From: Phycisphaerales bacterium UBA7708
GTDB taxonomy: Bacteria; Planctomycetota; Phycisphaerae; Sedimentisphaerales; Anaerohalosphaeraceae
Assembly: GCA_002482415.1 (NCBI GenBank)
Contig: DLFY01000183.1
Coordinates: 2,730 to 9,297, forward strand
Direction of reading: 5' to 3'
Length of the DNA stretch: 6,568 bases
The notes under the pieces are model-generated. The model was not told the DNA's origin and made no database searches. It was given only the letters and a program-made list of their open reading frames with translations. A program made the translations under genes and the position numbers. This document shows positions 5,983 through 6,568 of this stretch, piece by piece; the first letter of the stretch is position 1, and the number at the start of each line of letters is the position of its first letter.

Positions 5983-5990
5983 TATATAAT
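5960..5990. repeat. 11-bp direct repeat overlapping the adhE promoter
   Basis: CAATCTATAAT (5960-5970) and CAATATATAAT (5980-5990) match at 10 of 11 positions and are spaced 20 bp start to start, about two helical turns. On the minus strand one copy covers the start of the -35 and the other the -10-proximal spacer of the proposed adhE promoter. Tandem regulator sites are possible, but the DNA is AT-rich and chance is a real alternative. Confidence 0.4.
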
Positions 5991-6061
5991 GTGAAAAATA
6001 TCATAATATAAATTATAAGAATTATTATGATGTATTACTATGCTATTATATTGTACATATA

Positions 6062-6070
6062 TGGTATAAT
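6062..6070 (+). promoter_or_regulatory. Extended -10 candidate, upstream of the membrane protein gene
   Basis: TGGTATAAT is an extended -10 (TGnTATAAT) with a perfect hexamer at 6065-6070. No matching -35 is seen at 16-18 bp, which extended -10 promoters can tolerate. It would give a leader of about 100 nt for the gene at 6176. Confidence 0.3.
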
Positions 6071-6105
6071 AATGTGGGGAAATTAAGAAAAATCGGAGAA
6101 AATCC

Positions 6106-6114
6106 TGTTATAAT
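6106..6114 (+). promoter_or_regulatory. Probable promoter of the membrane protein gene (extended -10)
   Basis: TGTTATAAT is an extended -10 (TGnTATAAT) with a perfect hexamer at 6109-6114. Transcription would begin near 6121, giving a leader of about 55 nt. The -35 region (about 6086-6091) is only A-rich. I prefer this site to the one at 6062-6070 because it is closer and lies at the edge of the AT-rich block. Confidence 0.4.
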
Positions 6115-6175
6115 GTTTGTCTGGCCGATAAGTTAGTTTATAGATACAGTCAAATGGCTAAGGCAGGAATGGATT

Positions 6176-6568
6176 ATGCGTGATGAGAAAATGCTGAAAA
6201 TACTGCTGCAAATCACCGGCGGGGTGATGATGGCGGCGATTGTCTTTGTTTTTTGTCCATTTTCCTGGATGCAGGCGATCCATAAAATGATTGGGCTGGG
6301 GGAACTGCCGTTCACGCCGTTGATGGCGTATCTCACCCGGAGTTTGTCCGGCCTTTATGTCCTGTTGGGTTTTGTTCTGGTCTTTATCGCTCGGGATATC
6401 CCGCGATATCTGGAGCTGCTGCGAGCGTTGACCTGGCTGAGCCTGGCGGCTTCGGTGTGTCTGGCTGTGTATGATTTTGTGATTGAGATGCCGCTGTTCT
6501 GGTCGTTGTCGGAAGGGCCTGCGACGATTCTATTGTGTGCTGCCATTCTGCTGTTGTGCCGGAACATC
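6176..6568 (+). CDS. Conserved small integral membrane protein, 3' end missing
   Basis: The frame is open from the ATG at 6176 to the window edge (131 codons) with no stop, so the gene continues to the right. The start has GGA (6166-6168) about 7 nt upstream in AGGCAGGAAT. The visible protein has four hydrophobic segments (about residues 11-29, 56-72, 84-103 and 114-127). It has a distinctive soluble loop after the first: PFSWMQAIHKMIGLGELP (28-45), then an arginine (Arg55) before the second helix and VIEMPLFWSLSEGP (102-115) before the fourth. From memory, this arrangement (P-x-SWM-x-x-x-H-x-x-x-GLGE-x-P, then a short-loop four-helix core) resembles uncharacterised membrane proteins common in Planctomycetota and Verrucomicrobiota. 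No function is known to me. It is transcribed divergently from adhE, which alone does not link it to fermentation. Confidence 0.8.
   Translation, partial: MRDEKMLKILLQITGGVMMAAIVFVFCPFSWMQAIHKMIGLGELPFTPLMAYLTRSLSGLYVLLGFVLVFIARDIPRYLELLRALTWLSLAASVCLAVYDFVIEMPLFWSLSEGPATILLCAAILLLCRNI

Larger units (their letters stand above)
5865..6175. other. AT-rich divergent intergenic region between adhE and the membrane protein gene
   Basis: This 311-bp stretch has no credible gene on either strand. About 5935-6120 is almost pure A/T with many TATAAT-like words, in sharp contrast to the coding regions on both sides. It carries the adhE ribosome binding site, the leader inverted repeat, the adhE promoter and direct repeats, and + strand extended -10 candidates. 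It probably serves both divergent genes. I see no tRNA, riboswitch or intrinsic terminator in it. Confidence 0.7.

Noticed and set aside
6169..6183. A five-codon (with stop) mini-ORF ATG GAT TAT GCG TGA overlapping the membrane protein start
   Set aside because: It is too short to judge, and its ATG overlaps the GGAA of the likely ribosome binding site. An accidental out-of-frame ATG is the simpler reading.
6133..6567. Two minus-strand frames (6133-6336 and 6355-6567)
   Set aside because: They are antisense to the membrane protein gene and have no recognisable domains or ribosome binding sites. The + strand frame has coherent membrane segments.

Overview
This window looks like an ordinary chromosomal stretch from a Gram-negative-type bacterium with an anaerobic, fermentative lifestyle. 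The support for that is a full-length bifunctional AdhE, a lipoprotein signal peptide and AGGAGA/GGAGG ribosome binding sites. Two genes resemble protein types I associate with Planctomycetota (perhaps the Phycisphaerae/Sedimentisphaerales side): the 28-residue helical repeat protein at the left edge and the four-helix membrane protein at the right edge. That assignment comes from memory of such families, not from a search. The coding regions have intermediate GC, while the adhE upstream region is strikingly AT-rich.

Layout, left to right. (1) The 3' end of a + strand gene (1-629) encodes seven near-perfect 28-residue repeats. (2) Converging on it is a minus-strand two-gene unit. A secreted Lys/Glu/Ala-rich coiled-coil protein (929-1744) comes first, followed 35 bp later by a small acidic lipoprotein (666-893). 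Two candidate -10 boxes lie upstream, inside an exact 11-bp direct repeat. (3) A second minus-strand pair follows: a DUF985/cupin_5 protein (2627-3136) and, 21 bp after it, a membrane methyltransferase of the isoprenylcysteine carboxyl methyltransferase-like family (1910-2605). (4) adhE (3234-5864, minus) ends in a clear intrinsic terminator (3170-3201). That terminator separates it from the cupin pair, so the pair probably has its own promoter squeezed into about 35 bp. (5) A 311-bp AT-rich divergent intergenic region (5865-6175) holds a good sigma-70-like adhE promoter, short repeats, and extended -10 candidates pointing the other way. (6) A + strand membrane protein gene starts at 6176 and runs off the right edge.

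The only metabolic role that can be named with confidence is AdhE: acetyl-CoA to acetaldehyde to ethanol, reoxidising NADH during fermentation. The envelope protein pair and the cupin-methyltransferase pair look like separate units with unknown roles. I see no mobile element, CRISPR array, tRNA, rRNA or recognisable defence system. The most interesting features are regulatory (the compressed terminator/promoter before the cupin gene and the repeats around the adhE and coiled-coil gene promoters) and the two low-complexity or repeat proteins. Nothing here clearly amounts to a new biological system.
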